From contig NZ_CP114039.1 of assembly GCF_026965535.1 (NCBI RefSeq), positions 8,663,461-8,727,460 on the forward strand: 64,000 nt of DNA. The letters are read 5' to 3'. Source of the stretch: Corallococcus sp. NCRR. Its GTDB lineage: Bacteria > Myxococcota > Myxococcia > Myxococcales > Myxococcaceae. Both the position numbers and the translations under genes were made by a program. This document shows, piece by piece, positions 44,714 to 54,900 of this stretch. The notes below the pieces were generated by a model. That model saw nothing but the letters and a program-made list of their open reading frames with translations. It was not told the origin of the DNA and did not search any database. Position 1 is the stretch's first letter. Each line of letters begins with the position of its first letter.

Positions 44714-46426
44714 GTGTTCATCGATTTCGAAGGCATTGACGGCAGCGGCAAGACGACGCTGTCCAACCTGCTCGCGTCCCGGCTGAAGCGGCTGGGCTAC
44801 AAGGTCGCGCACGCGCGCGAGGGAGGCGAGCTGCAATCGCCCACCGCGCGGCGCATCCGCGACCTGACGCGCGACGCGCGGCTGCTGGAGATGGGCCCGC
44901 GCGCCGAGTTCTTCCTGAACCTGGCCCGCGACGCGCAGCAGCTGGAAGAGGTCATCGCGCCCGCGCTGAAGCGGGGCGAGGTGTGCATCACCGACCGCTA
45001 CCTCTACTCTCAGCTGGCGCTGACGGGCGGCGGGCGGGGCCTGAAGGAGGAGCAGCTCCTGCCCTCCTGCGAGCTGGCGTCGCAGGGGCTGTGGCCGGAC
45101 CTGGTCATCCTGGTGGACGTGGACCCGGACCTGGCGCGGCTGCGCAAGCGGCTGGGCAAGGTGCAGAGCGGCAAGGTGAACGACGCGGACAGCCGCAAGG
45201 GCCTGGTGGGCGCGGGGCTGGCGGTGCGCGTGCGCGAGGCCTTCCTGGCGCAGGCCCGGAAGGACCCGACGCGGTGGATCATCCTGGAGAACAATGATCA
45301 GCCGCTGCGCGTGCTGGAGCAGCGCCTGGTGGAGGCCGTCGTGGCGCGGCTGGAGGGCCGTGAGCAGCCGGTGCAGCGGCTGGTCCCCGCCCCCACCCCG
45401 CCGGCGCCGGGCGCGGTGTGCGTGGACGACGTGGAGGAGCGCTTCTTCCAGGCGGTGGACGGCCTGGAGGCGCGCGAGCCGCAGCTGGCGGCGTGGCTGC
45501 TCAACGGCATCCCGGGTCTGCCCGCGCACCAGCGCCGGCTGGCGTACGCGGAGCGGCTGCCGGGGCTGGTGGCGCGCAGCCTGAATGGACTGGATGACGA
45601 CACGGCGTGGACGCTGCGCGACGTGCTGTCGGCGAGCGTGCCGGTGGACGTGGCGGAGGGCCTGGGGTTCGTGACGTCCCCGCGCTCGCACGCGCTGCGG
45701 CAGCGGCTGTACGCGCAGGCGCCGGCGGCGGTGCTGGAGGGGCTCAAGCGCCAGGACTCGCCTGAGGCGTGGGCGCTGCGCGAGCGGGGCCTGAAGGACG
45801 GTCACCTGGCGGCGGTGCTCCTGGGCCTGGCCGGCGTGGACGGCGAGGAGTCCTGGGTGGTCCGCGAGGCGGGCATGCAGCGCAAGCTGTACTCGGAGGT
45901 GGCGCGCAGCCTGGGCGGGCTGAATTCCGAGCGCGCGGAGGCGCTGCGCGAGGCGCTGATTCCGCACGACCGGCTGGCGGTGCTCAAGAGCACCACGGGG
46001 CTGGAGACGCCGGTGGCGGTGGGCCTGCGCGAGCAGTTGGAGAAGGGAGCGCTGAAGCTGGTGCTGCGTTCGTTGACGGGCGTGGACACGCCGCGAGCCT
46101 GGGCGATGCGTGAGAGGGGCGCGCAGTCCACCAAGGAGGCGTTGGACTCCGTGGACGGGATGGACTCGCCGGCCGCGTGGAAGCTGCGGGCCTCCGCGGC
46201 GCGCCGGTGGCCCGCGACGGTGGTGTCGTCGATGCGCGGGTTGCCGCTGGTGGCGGAGACGCGGGCGCTGCTGGAGCGCATCCTGGAGGAGCAGGCCGGG
46301 AAGCTGCCGGTGCTGCGCAACGCGTACGCGGTGGTGGCGCACGCCCGGGCGCTGGAGCAGGCGCAGCGGCCGGCGCGGGCGCTGGCGGAGACGCTGAGCG
46401 TGGACGCCGGGCGGCAGGAGGCATGA
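44714..46426 (+). CDS. Thymidylate kinase-like domain fused to about nine 27-residue helical repeats
   Basis: 570 residues starting at GTG 44714, seven bases after the VTC gene. Residues 1-210 are a dTMP-kinase-like P-loop domain: P-loop FIDFEGIDGSGKTTLSNLL, the DR motif CITDRYLYSQLALTG, and a LID-like RKRLGKVQSGKVNDADSR. After a Pro linker, residues about 240-540 are repeats of about 27 residues, consensus SLxGLDSPxAWxLREx(9)VL (EGLKRQDSPEAWALRERGLK; RSLTGVDTPRAWAMRERG). The repeats look like an alpha-solenoid and are not part of normal Tmk. The context with VTC suggests a role in nucleotide or polyphosphate metabolism rather than DNA precursor supply; this is inference. Ends in an ATGA overlap. 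Confidence 0.8.
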   Translation: MFIDFEGIDGSGKTTLSNLLASRLKRLGYKVAHAREGGELQSPTARRIRDLTRDARLLEMGPRAEFFLNLARDAQQLEEVIAPALKRGEVCITDRYLYSQLALTGGGRGLKEEQLLPSCELASQGLWPDLVILVDVDPDLARLRKRLGKVQSGKVNDADSRKGLVGAGLAVRVREAFLAQARKDPTRWIILENNDQPLRVLEQRLVEAVVARLEGREQPVQRLVPAPTPPAPGAVCVDDVEERFFQAVDGLEAREPQLAAWLLNGIPGLPAHQRRLAYAERLPGLVARSLNGLDDDTAWTLRDVLSASVPVDVAEGLGFVTSPRSHALRQRLYAQAPAAVLEGLKRQDSPEAWALRERGLKDGHLAAVLLGLAGVDGEESWVVREAGMQRKLYSEVARSLGGLNSERAEALREALIPHDRLAVLKSTTGLETPVAVGLREQLEKGALKLVLRSLTGVDTPRAWAMRERGAQSTKEALDSVDGMDSPAAWKLRASAARRWPATVVSSMRGLPLVAETRALLERILEEQAGKLPVLRNAYAVVAHARALEQAQRPARALAETLSVDAGRQEA

Positions 46427-47142
46427 CGCCCATGGAGGGTCCGTTCGGAGCGCTGTTCCAGGACGTGGAGCAGGAGCTGCAGGCGCTGTCGATGGGGGCC
46501 ATCCTCCCCCGGCTGGTGGCGGCGGCGGTGATTGGCGCGCTGTTGTCGTCGCGGCCGTGGCGGATGTTGACGGGCAAGCCGCTACCGAAGGTGGAGATGG
46601 TGCAGGCGCAGATTCTCCTCTGCGCGGCGGCGGCGGTGATTACGGCGGTGATTGGCAACAGCGTGGCGAAGGCCTTCGGGCTGGTGGGCCTGGGCGGGTT
46701 CGTGCGGTTCCGCTCGGGGCTGAAGGACCCGCGGGACGCGGCCATCCTATTCCTGGTGATTGGCCTGGGCATGGCGTGCGGCCACGGGAACCTGGTGCTG
46801 GCGTGCGTGGGCACGGGGTTCGTGGCGGTGCTGCTCTTCGTGTTGGATTTGTTCGAGAAGAAGGCCGTGGCGACGAAGGAGGCAAAGCAGCGGCTGGTGG
46901 TGTCCGCGCAGGCGGACGACCTGGTGCGAGCGGAGGCCACGCTGAGGGCGGCGCTGGGCGAGCGCAACGTGATGGTGAAGAGCTGCGCGATGGATTTCTC
47001 CGCGCGGCGCGTGGAGCTGGAAGTGGAGGAGCCGGAGCCCGGAAGCCTGGCGGCGGCGTTGGGACGGACGGAAGGGGCGCCCTTGCGGGGCCTGCGGTGG
47101 ACGGCGGTGAGCGCGAAGGGCGCGCGGGAGGAGACGGTATGA
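46423..47142 (+). CDS. DUF4956-family membrane protein
   Basis: 239 residues. After a cytoplasmic start, four membrane spans lie at about 22-145, including the DUF4956 hallmark AFGLVGLGGFVRFRSGLKDP and FLVIGLGMACGHGNL. The C-terminal 80 residues are a soluble alpha/beta domain (RLVVSAQADDLVRAEATLRA), like the ferredoxin-like tail of family members. DUF4956 genes are commonly found next to VTC-domain genes, so it may be the membrane partner of the polymerase. ATG 46423 overlaps the previous stop (ATGA), and its own stop overlaps the next start in the same way. Confidence 0.88.
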   Translation: MTPMEGPFGALFQDVEQELQALSMGAILPRLVAAAVIGALLSSRPWRMLTGKPLPKVEMVQAQILLCAAAAVITAVIGNSVAKAFGLVGLGGFVRFRSGLKDPRDAAILFLVIGLGMACGHGNLVLACVGTGFVAVLLFVLDLFEKKAVATKEAKQRLVVSAQADDLVRAEATLRAALGERNVMVKSCAMDFSARRVELEVEEPEPGSLAAALGRTEGAPLRGLRWTAVSAKGAREETV

Positions 47143-47948
47143 AGTTCAGGAAGCTGGCGGTGCTGTTCGCGGCGTGCGGAGCCATCGCCGCCTGTGGTGG
47201 AGGCGGGGGCAGCCTGCCGACGGGGAATGATCCGGGCGCGCCCACGACGAACCCGGACGGCACGGTGGACCTGCCGGGCAACGCGGTGGACCCGGACAAG
47301 GGCGGCGGCACGAAGCCGGATCAGCAGGCGGAAGTGACGACGCTCTGGCCGCTGACCACGGGCTCCACCTGGACGTACCGCATCACGGATGACGTCGAGG
47401 GCGTGTTCGACAAGGTGGTGACGGTGCAGGGGCCGGAGACGGTGCCGGGCACGACGATGACGGCGGTGAAGGTGCACAGCCGTCAGGACCGCACGAAGTC
47501 CGGCACGGTCTACGAAGAGAACTCCTGGCAGCTGGAGCTGACCAACGGCCTGGTGGTGCGCCTGCGCGAGGAGGACGTCACGGACGGCCTGCCCACGAAG
47601 GCGACGACCTGGTCCCCGGCGATGATGAAGTCCCTGGCGGCGACGCCGGCCTCCGTGCCCTGGGAGCACCAGGATCAGGTGCGCGAGCTGATCACCTACG
47701 CGGCGGGCGGAACCGAGGGCAAGGACCCGAAGTACGTCTGGAAGGTGCTGGAGAAGGACGTCACGGTGACGACGCCTGCGGGCACGTTCACGAATGCCAT
47801 CAAGGTCCAGCGCGACAAGCTGAACAAGAGCGGCGAGGTGAAGGAAGAGAAGCAGCGCTTGTACTGGCTGGTCCCCGGCGTGGGCAAGGTCCGCGAGGAC
47901 GGGGAACGCCTGGAGGAGCTGGTGTCCTACGACGTGAAGAAGCCGTAG
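47139..47948 (+). CDS. Lipoprotein, last gene of VTC operon
   Basis: 269 residues. The lipoprotein signal AVLFAACGAIAAC is followed by a Gly/Pro/Asp-rich tether of about 45 residues. A beta-rich domain begins at LWPLTTGSTWTYRITDD and continues through VTVTTPAGTFTNAIKVQRDK and RLYWLVPGVGKVRED. This resembles the stand-alone beta-sheet lipoproteins (LolA/DUF-type) that report transport across the envelope, but I do not recognise a named family. The ATGA overlap with the DUF4956 gene ties it to the operon; a terminator follows. Confidence 0.8.
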   Translation: MKFRKLAVLFAACGAIAACGGGGGSLPTGNDPGAPTTNPDGTVDLPGNAVDPDKGGGTKPDQQAEVTTLWPLTTGSTWTYRITDDVEGVFDKVVTVQGPETVPGTTMTAVKVHSRQDRTKSGTVYEENSWQLELTNGLVVRLREEDVTDGLPTKATTWSPAMMKSLAATPASVPWEHQDQVRELITYAAGGTEGKDPKYVWKVLEKDVTVTTPAGTFTNAIKVQRDKLNKSGEVKEEKQRLYWLVPGVGKVREDGERLEELVSYDVKKP

Positions 47949-47977
47949 GCCGCTGATTCATCTGGATGGGATTGAGG

Positions 47978-48014
47978 CCCGGGTTGGCGCGAGGACTGCG
48001 CTGGCTCGGGTTTT
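47978..48014 (+). terminator. Rho-independent terminator of the VTC operon
   Basis: CCCGGGTTGGCGC pairs with GCGCTGGCTCGGG over 13 positions when G-U pairs are allowed, around the loop GAGGACT, and is followed directly by TTTTAATC. It starts 30 bases after the lipoprotein stop. Confidence 0.85.
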
Positions 48015-48238
48015 AATCATTACCGGAGCACCACTGCGAACTCATCCCCTGCCGCCACATAAACTCATTCCACAGCAAAGAAGACCCAAAGGGCAATCTC
48101 AAGCCCCATACGCAATTCCTCCAACACCACTCAAGACATCAAAAAGCTTCGCCCTACCCAAACCCCGAGACATCTCAACCTACCAACCCAGCTGCACTCC
48201 ACCTGCCCACCGCCGCCCACGCGAACCAAAAAACCAAC
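48015..48238. other. Low-GC, strand-asymmetric non-coding stretch
   Basis: This stretch is markedly richer in A and C on the plus strand than anywhere else in the window and holds no open frame longer than about 30 codons. It lies just beyond the immunity gene of the RHS locus. It may be the remains of displaced toxin or immunity cassettes; nothing in it is identifiable by eye. Confidence 0.5.
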
Positions 48239-48667
48239 TCATCCGACATCAATCAAAACATACTCACCACTCACCAACCTCCCCTCCCCTCCCCCCTCTC
48301 CAACGTCACAGGGAAACTCACCATACCTAAGATACTGCCAATACGAAAACACCGAGTTCCCAAACTCCCTCTCTTCAAAATCATCCAGCCCCACGACCCC
48401 CATCAACGCAGCCAAGACAACCACACACCGGACCTGCGGCTGGAGCCGAATGTTCCCCAATGTAAACGCCGCCTCAGCAACAGCATCACTCAGTAACTCA
48501 ACCTCCCACCTCTGCGGGACTTCAGAGAAATACGACACAAGAAGAAGACTTCCATTCGCCCCAACCCGAACACGCAGCCCGCGCACAGCAGGCGACACCA
48601 CTCCCAGCAGCGCAATCATCAACTGAATACGAATGTCCGCCCGGTCATCCACCGACAAACCACCCAT
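48239..48667 (-). CDS. Putative immunity protein for the RHS toxin
   Basis: 142 residues, starting at ATG 48667, two bases after the toxin gene stop, with AAGGTGTGG upstream. It has no signal peptide. It appears alpha/beta, with an N-terminal helix (DDRADIRIQLMIALLGVV), a strand pair (LRVRVGANGSLLLVSYFSEV) and the C-terminal YLRYGEFPCDVGEGGGEG. I do not recognise a named immunity family. Its position, small size and low GC relative to neighbours are what identify it; codon use differs from the window average. Confidence 0.65.
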   Translation of the reverse strand: MGGLSVDDRADIRIQLMIALLGVVSPAVRGLRVRVGANGSLLLVSYFSEVPQRWEVELLSDAVAEAAFTLGNIRLQPQVRCVVVLAALMGVVGLDDFEEREFGNSVFSYWQYLRYGEFPCDVGEGGGEGRLVSGEYVLIDVG

Positions 48668-48669
48668 AC

Positions 48670-48990
48670 TCACCACACCTTCGGATTAACAGGAACAACG
48701 CTCGCAGAGTCAGCCCCCTTAATCATGAACACACTACTCGGCTCAACAATCCCAAACTTCTCATTGACATACGTCCCAACTTTCTCAGTGTAACGGAAAA
48801 TAACTCGATTCTCTCTGGCATTCACTTCGAGAACCTCACCTTTCCCCTTGTGATACGCATCGATCACATCCCGAGCATCATCCAATGTATCCATATAGCT
48901 CTTTCCTGAAGTTGTCCCCTTGGTATGCAATTGTTTTTGTTTATTCCATCGAAGTTCTGTCCCAACTTTGAACCGCGGCGACGGTTCAGT
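48670..48990 (-). other. C-terminal toxin domain, Ntox50-like
   Basis: The last about 105 residues after the SPAEA linker: RWNKQKQLHTKGTTSGKSYM, then LDDARDVIDAYHKGKGEVLE, then VIFRYTEKVGTYVNEKFGIV and the end SSVFMIKGADSASVVPVNP. The order K-Q-x-x-H-x-x-G-T, D-A, Y-x-G-x-G, IG/VG-Y and VPxxP recalls polymorphic toxin type 50 as I remember it, a predicted nuclease-type tip. The base composition is lower in GC than the RHS core. Confidence 0.5.
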
Positions 48991-51900
48991 CAACGAGGCA
49001 GGAGGATTCGCTTCAGCAGGAGACCTCGCTTCAGCAGGAGACTTCGCTTCAGCAGGAGACTTCGCTTCAGCAGGAGACTTCGCTTTATCACCAGCAGCCG
49101 GCCCGTCGTCAGCAGAACCAGCCATGGACATGAGAAGCGGCCCCATGACGGGCCCAGTCGTCGCAATGCTCATGCCGCCAACTCGGATACCAGCGCCTGC
49201 GAATGCGGTTGCCGGTGCACCCGTCAGGGACACATTCGAGCCTGCGGAGGCGACAAGACCAACTTGGGCTACGAAGTCCCCGAGCCCCTCGCCGGCTCCA
49301 CTGCGATCGCCTCGTTCCAGCGCCTCGTTCATCCGGTCCAAGCCGCTGACAAAGCCCTTTGCGAATGCGGTGGGAATGCGGTCAGGATGCTTAGCTGCCT
49401 CGACGGCCGCGCCCATACCCTCCATGGACTTTTCGTGCTGGGCACGGTATTGGGTCGCACCGGTGGTCTTGAACAGCAGGCTGCCGGTCAAGTTATACGA
49501 AGCATCGAAAACCAAAACGACCGCGCTAGCGGCGACTTTGCCGGCTCCCTTGCTGTAGCTCCACAGGACATCCAGCGACTCCTTGCAGTTCTCAGCCGAA
49601 ACAAAGTCGTTCGCATAGAAGTTCACACACCGCCCATCCGGGTCCACAAACCGCGTCGGATTGCCGTCCGTATACAGCCACGGGCTGAGGCCCATGGGCC
49701 GGCGTAGCCGCTCCGCCGTAGCGCCGACGGGGTCCATGGAAAGCCACCTGCCGGTGGAAGCGTCGTACCAGCGCTGCTGCGCGTACGTCAGTCCTGCTTC
49801 CGGATCCCAAGCGTGTCCCGTGTATCCGAGGCTGGCCTGAGCAGAGGTGGGGGACGTACCGTTGCGATAAGCACCCCACGCATCGTAGCGATGCTGCGTG
49901 CCCTCGTCAGACGCTTGATAGCGACCTACCGCACTGCCCAGTCCATCCTGAAGAATTCGCTCAGTCCCAACCGCTACAGTGAGCCCTGCCCCCCGCTGAT
50001 AGAGGAGCGGGTTTGAGTTCGGCAGGCGCTCTTCCACCAACGTTTCCCCGCTCCACAAATAGCTCGTCTTCGCAGTGCCGACCGTGCGCGATCGCCGCAG
50101 CCCCGCATAGTCGTACTGATATGTCACCTGCCGCTGCTGGCTCCCCTCTGGCTGCTCAATTTCCACCAAACGTCCCGCAGCATCGAAGTGGAATAGCTTC
50201 GTGAGGCTTCCACGCTGTTCACGTACCAAGCGGCCGACGCTATCCGTCTGGTACTGCGCAACCACCGCATCGGCGGCAAGTTTGTTCCGAGTCTCTTTCA
50301 GACCGCCCAGCGTGTCATAGCCATATGCCAGATGCTCTTGAGGCTGCGTCACGGAATTAAAGGCAGACTCGCTCAGCGGGCCTGAGTAGCCCGTGACCTT
50401 CTTTTCGGCCCTGCGCGAGCCATCATTGTGCAGCGCATAGAGGACCGACTGGCCATCTGGATACGTCACTCCCGTCAGGCGATCCGCAGGGTCATAGCCG
50501 TATTGCGTCGTCTCCGTGGACGTGGTGGACATTCCCGTCGGGGTGCGGTCCACGACCTCCTTGAGCCGGTTACCACGGTTGTCGTACTCGTAGCTGTACC
50601 GCAGGTACGGTGAAGATATCGCTGAGTCGCAACTCCCACGACGCGCATCATGCGTCACGGAGGCGATACGCCCGCGGTTGTCGTAGCAGTAGGAATGATT
50701 GAGGACGTTGTCGCCTACGAACGAAACCCGGCTGCCTCCCGCTTCCCACCCCACGTTCAGCTGTCTGCCGTCAGCCAGCGTCACCTTGCTGAGCCGCTGC
50801 AGATCCCCCACGTCGTAGTTCACCGTTCCCGACGGCGACTGCATCGACAGCAGCGCACCACTGTTGTGATAGCGATATCGGATTTCGTCTGGACTGTCCT
50901 TATCAAGGAATTCCAACCGGTTCTGCTCGTCGTAGTCCAGCGAGCGTTCCGTCTGAGTCGAGCCGCGGTGCTCCGTCGCCTTTCGGAGTTGGTCCAGGCC
51001 ATTGAACTCGTAGTCGACAGAGTCCAGATCCTTGAAAACTCGCCGCGGCCCAGAGGCAGCCTCCGCAAGGACTCCCTTGAACTCCTCGTGGACCACACGG
51101 CCCCGGGCGTCCAGGACTTGCTCCACTCTCTCGTTCAGCTCATTTGAGACTTCGGGGTTTCCGTTCGTCCACGTCGTGACCCAGGAGGACGTGCCTCGCG
51201 TGCGCAGTTTCTCACGACCCAGGAAGTCATAACCATACGTCACCTCAGGCGTCACCGAGCCCGCAGGTGCCTTGATTGAGTCCAGCCTTGCCAGCGCATC
51301 ATAGTGATAGACGAAGGCGCCCAGCCCCGGAGGCGTTACCTCCAGCAACTCGTCGCGTGGCCCGTACTTGTAATTCCAGACGGCCTCATCGACGAAGTTT
51401 CCGTCTGCCTGCCGGACCAATCTGGCATGGCCAGCATTGTCGTGATCGCCATAATACGTGCGGCTCACGTCCGAGCCCCGCCCGAACGTTTCGAGTTCCA
51501 GCAGGCCCCGGTCGTTGTACCAAAGCGTCCTCACCCGGGTGTCCGGCGTCTCTTCCTTGTGCAACTGGCCATCCGGGAAGTACGAGTAGACCGTCTGCTC
51601 CGCCGGACCGAAGTGCAGCGTCTTCACCCGGCCACTGGTGTCGTACGCCCATCGGGTCTGCTCGTTCGCTCCAAAGCCATACGCGCGCGACCACATCGGG
51701 TTGCCGTCCGCGTAATAGCTCCACTGGTCCTCCGCTCCCCCCTGGAGGCGCCGGACGACATTCCCCAGGCTGTCGACCCGGGCCGTCACTGTCCGGCCGC
51801 CCTGGTCCTTGTCGTTCATCCGCCACGACTCGGTGGACGTGCTGCGACGCTCCGCGTCCGCCCAGACCGTGCTCGTCGTGTACGAATAGCTGTACCCAGG

Positions 51901-54900
51901 GGACGACCAGGTCTCCTCCTCGCTTCGCGTGCGGCCCCTGTCATCAATCGCATTCGCCAGGTCCCGCCGGAGCACCCGCACCGACGTGCCTTCCGTTGAC
52001 TCCTGCCGCTTCACCCAGGAACCGTCGTAACGGGTCCGCACGGAACGCTCACCGTCCTGGCCGTCCTTCCAGACCTCGAACTCCACCAAACCCCGTGCGT
52101 TGAGCGTCCGCTCGATGACCGTGCCTTCAGGCTCGGTCTCCTTCTCGACGCCATTCCCTGGATAGGCATACGTCCAAACCGCCGGGGAAGCCCCCGCGAG
52201 GGTGCGGGTCTCCATCCGCCCCAGGGCGTCGTAGAACATCTCCCACGCTTCATCCTCCCGAGGCCCGAGCTTCGTCAGGACATTCCCTTCGGCATCATGG
52301 GTAAACGTCGTCTTGACGGTGCGTGACGGGGCAATCTGGGTCACCGACACCAGGTTGCCCGCGGTGTCGTACTCACGCTCCGTCCGCCGTCCCTCTGGAT
52401 CCGTGGAGGCATACTCCCTGCCGAGCGCGTCGTATTCACGGGTATGGATCGCCGGCTGTCCATCGACCGTCTCGGTGATGCTCAGGACGCGCCCCAGGGC
52501 ATCCACCGAATAGGTGCGCACCTCGGTTCGATCCGTGGACACCGTGGACGGCTCGCCGGACAGGACCCGCGTCACCAGGACCGACCCCGTCCCCGAGGAG
52601 TTGTCCGTATACGCGCGGGTCTCGGTCAGCGTCCGCTCACCATCCGGAGACTGCACCGTCCTCACGTAGCGCGTCACCCGGCCCAGGGCGTCGTCGTACG
52701 TATAGGCCTCCGCCAGCCCCGTCACATGGTCCGTGCGGGTGAGCACCCTGCCCGCCAGGTCATACGTCGTCTGTGAATGGATGCCGCCGTGGCTCTGCGC
52801 ATTGCTCTGGACCGACGACACGCGCCCCAGCGTCGTGGTGTCCAACACATGCTTCTTGGCCAACGAGCCGAAGGTGCGCTGGACCACCGCGCCCGCCGCA
52901 TCCAGGACCACCGTCTCCACATCCGCGAACTGGCAGTCCGTTGAACACGACTCGCCCGAGTCCTTGGACTGGTAAGACCAACTCACAGCCCGCCCGAGCG
53001 CGTCGTAGCCAATGCTTGTCGTGAGGCCGTTGCTGTTCGTCACCGCGACGACGTGACCGTCCGCATCCACGGCGTTCGCGTAGAGCGTCTGGCCATCCAC
53101 CTTCTCACCTGTCAGCCGGCCAGCGGTGTCGTACGACAACGTGTGCCGGTGCAGTCGCGCATCCAGGTATGCCTCCAGCCTCGAGCCCTGATAGCCGTCG
53201 TACAGGATGGTCGCCGTCTGGCCGGGCACCCCATACGTGAAGGACTCCGCGCGCTTGAGCCCCTGCTGATACACCGTCGTGTTCGACTGGCTCCGTCCCC
53301 ACCGGGCGAGATTCAGTGTCTCGGTGACCTCGAGCGTGTCATCGCCCAGCACATAACCGTACGACCACGCCTGGCCAGGACTGCCCGCCACGGTGCGCGT
53401 CTGCAGGCGGCCGACAGCGTCATAGGCGAGCTCGACCCGAGCCCCCGTGGTGAGATTCCTCTCCAGGACGCGATTGCCGAGCGCGTCGTATCCGTACTCG
53501 ACCTGATAGGTCGCGCGGCCGCCGGGGGTCTGAACAGCGCGGGTCACTTCCGCGAACCGGGGCAACCCCAGCGGCTGCGTCTCGTGCCCCCAGAACGTCA
53601 GGGTATTGCCCGACGGATCCTGACCGCCCTGCACCACGCCATCCGGGTCCGGGAACTGCTGCGCGGTGAAGACAAGCTCGCCATTCGTATCCGTGACCGT
53701 CACGCCTGCCGGATCACCCGACGCCGACAGCGGACGGCTCACGCTCACCTGGCCGTGCCCCGAGGCCACCGACATCCCCGTGACCCGGCCGGTCTGCCGA
53801 CCTGTCACCGACCAGAGCGGGCCACCGCTCGCGCCCGGCACCGGCTGGCTGTTCCCGGGTGCCGCCGTGAGCGTCACCCCGTCCAGTTGGCGCTTGTCGT
53901 TGACGGTGTTGCTCACCGCGCGCCCCATGGACGACACGGACGCGTTCACCTGCACCGGACCGCCGCGAACCTCGCTGCCCCAGGCGAGCGTGCTGGGTCC
54001 AAGGCCCGGGACTTCGGTGGCGCGCGTGTTGCCGTACTCGTTGAGATCCAGCGTCACGTCCACGCCGTCCGGCCGCTTGACGGTGCGCGTCCCCTCGTTC
54101 GGGGCGACGATGCGCCACCCCGGCGCGGGCATGCCCGTCCCCATCACGGACGTGACGACCTCGAACCCCTCATCCTCGTGCGCGTAGATGCCCTTCTGGG
54201 CCTCGCGCCCATAGGCCGCCTGCCATTGGATGAAGGGCGTAGCGCCGGGCGTGGCGGCACTCAGCTTCAACCGCGCGTTCGTCACCTCGTTGGAGGCACG
54301 CCACAGCTTGCGCCCCGTCAATCCGCTGGGCAGTGGCGCGTAGTCGTACTCCCAGACCTGCGTCGCGGGCAGAGCGGAGGTCCGCGTGACACTCTTCAGG
54401 TTGCCCCGCTTGTCGTGCGCGAAGTCCAGGTGGTGCAGGACCTGCTGGCTCTCCTTCAGGCGGACCTCCACCGTCTTGAGCAGCGCGAAGCCCTGGTTGC
54501 GCGCCATGTTGCGCAGCCGGTACGCCACCGTCTCATCCGCGGTGTCGATGTCGTCGTAGGTCATCGCGACCTGGAGCCGGCCCGGCGTGCGCTCCACCGT
54601 CGACACCAGGTTGCTTTCCGGCTTGTAGGTGAACCGGGTCCACCCCTCTGTTCCGCGACCGTGCCCGTCGTGGAACCGATTCAGCAGCCAGCGGCGACGC
54701 TCTTTCTTGGGGAACCCCTTCGCCTGCGTCTCGAACTCGTAGACGAAGCCCTCCGCCGTTTGCACGCGGGCAATGAACGGCTCGGAATCCTGCGGCCCGA
54801 CCGAGAGCTCCATCCCGTGCGAGCCGTCCCTGACGCAGCCGGATGCCGTTCCCGCGTCCGGGTCCGTCGTGGCACATGAGGGGAAGTCAAATGCCTGTCC

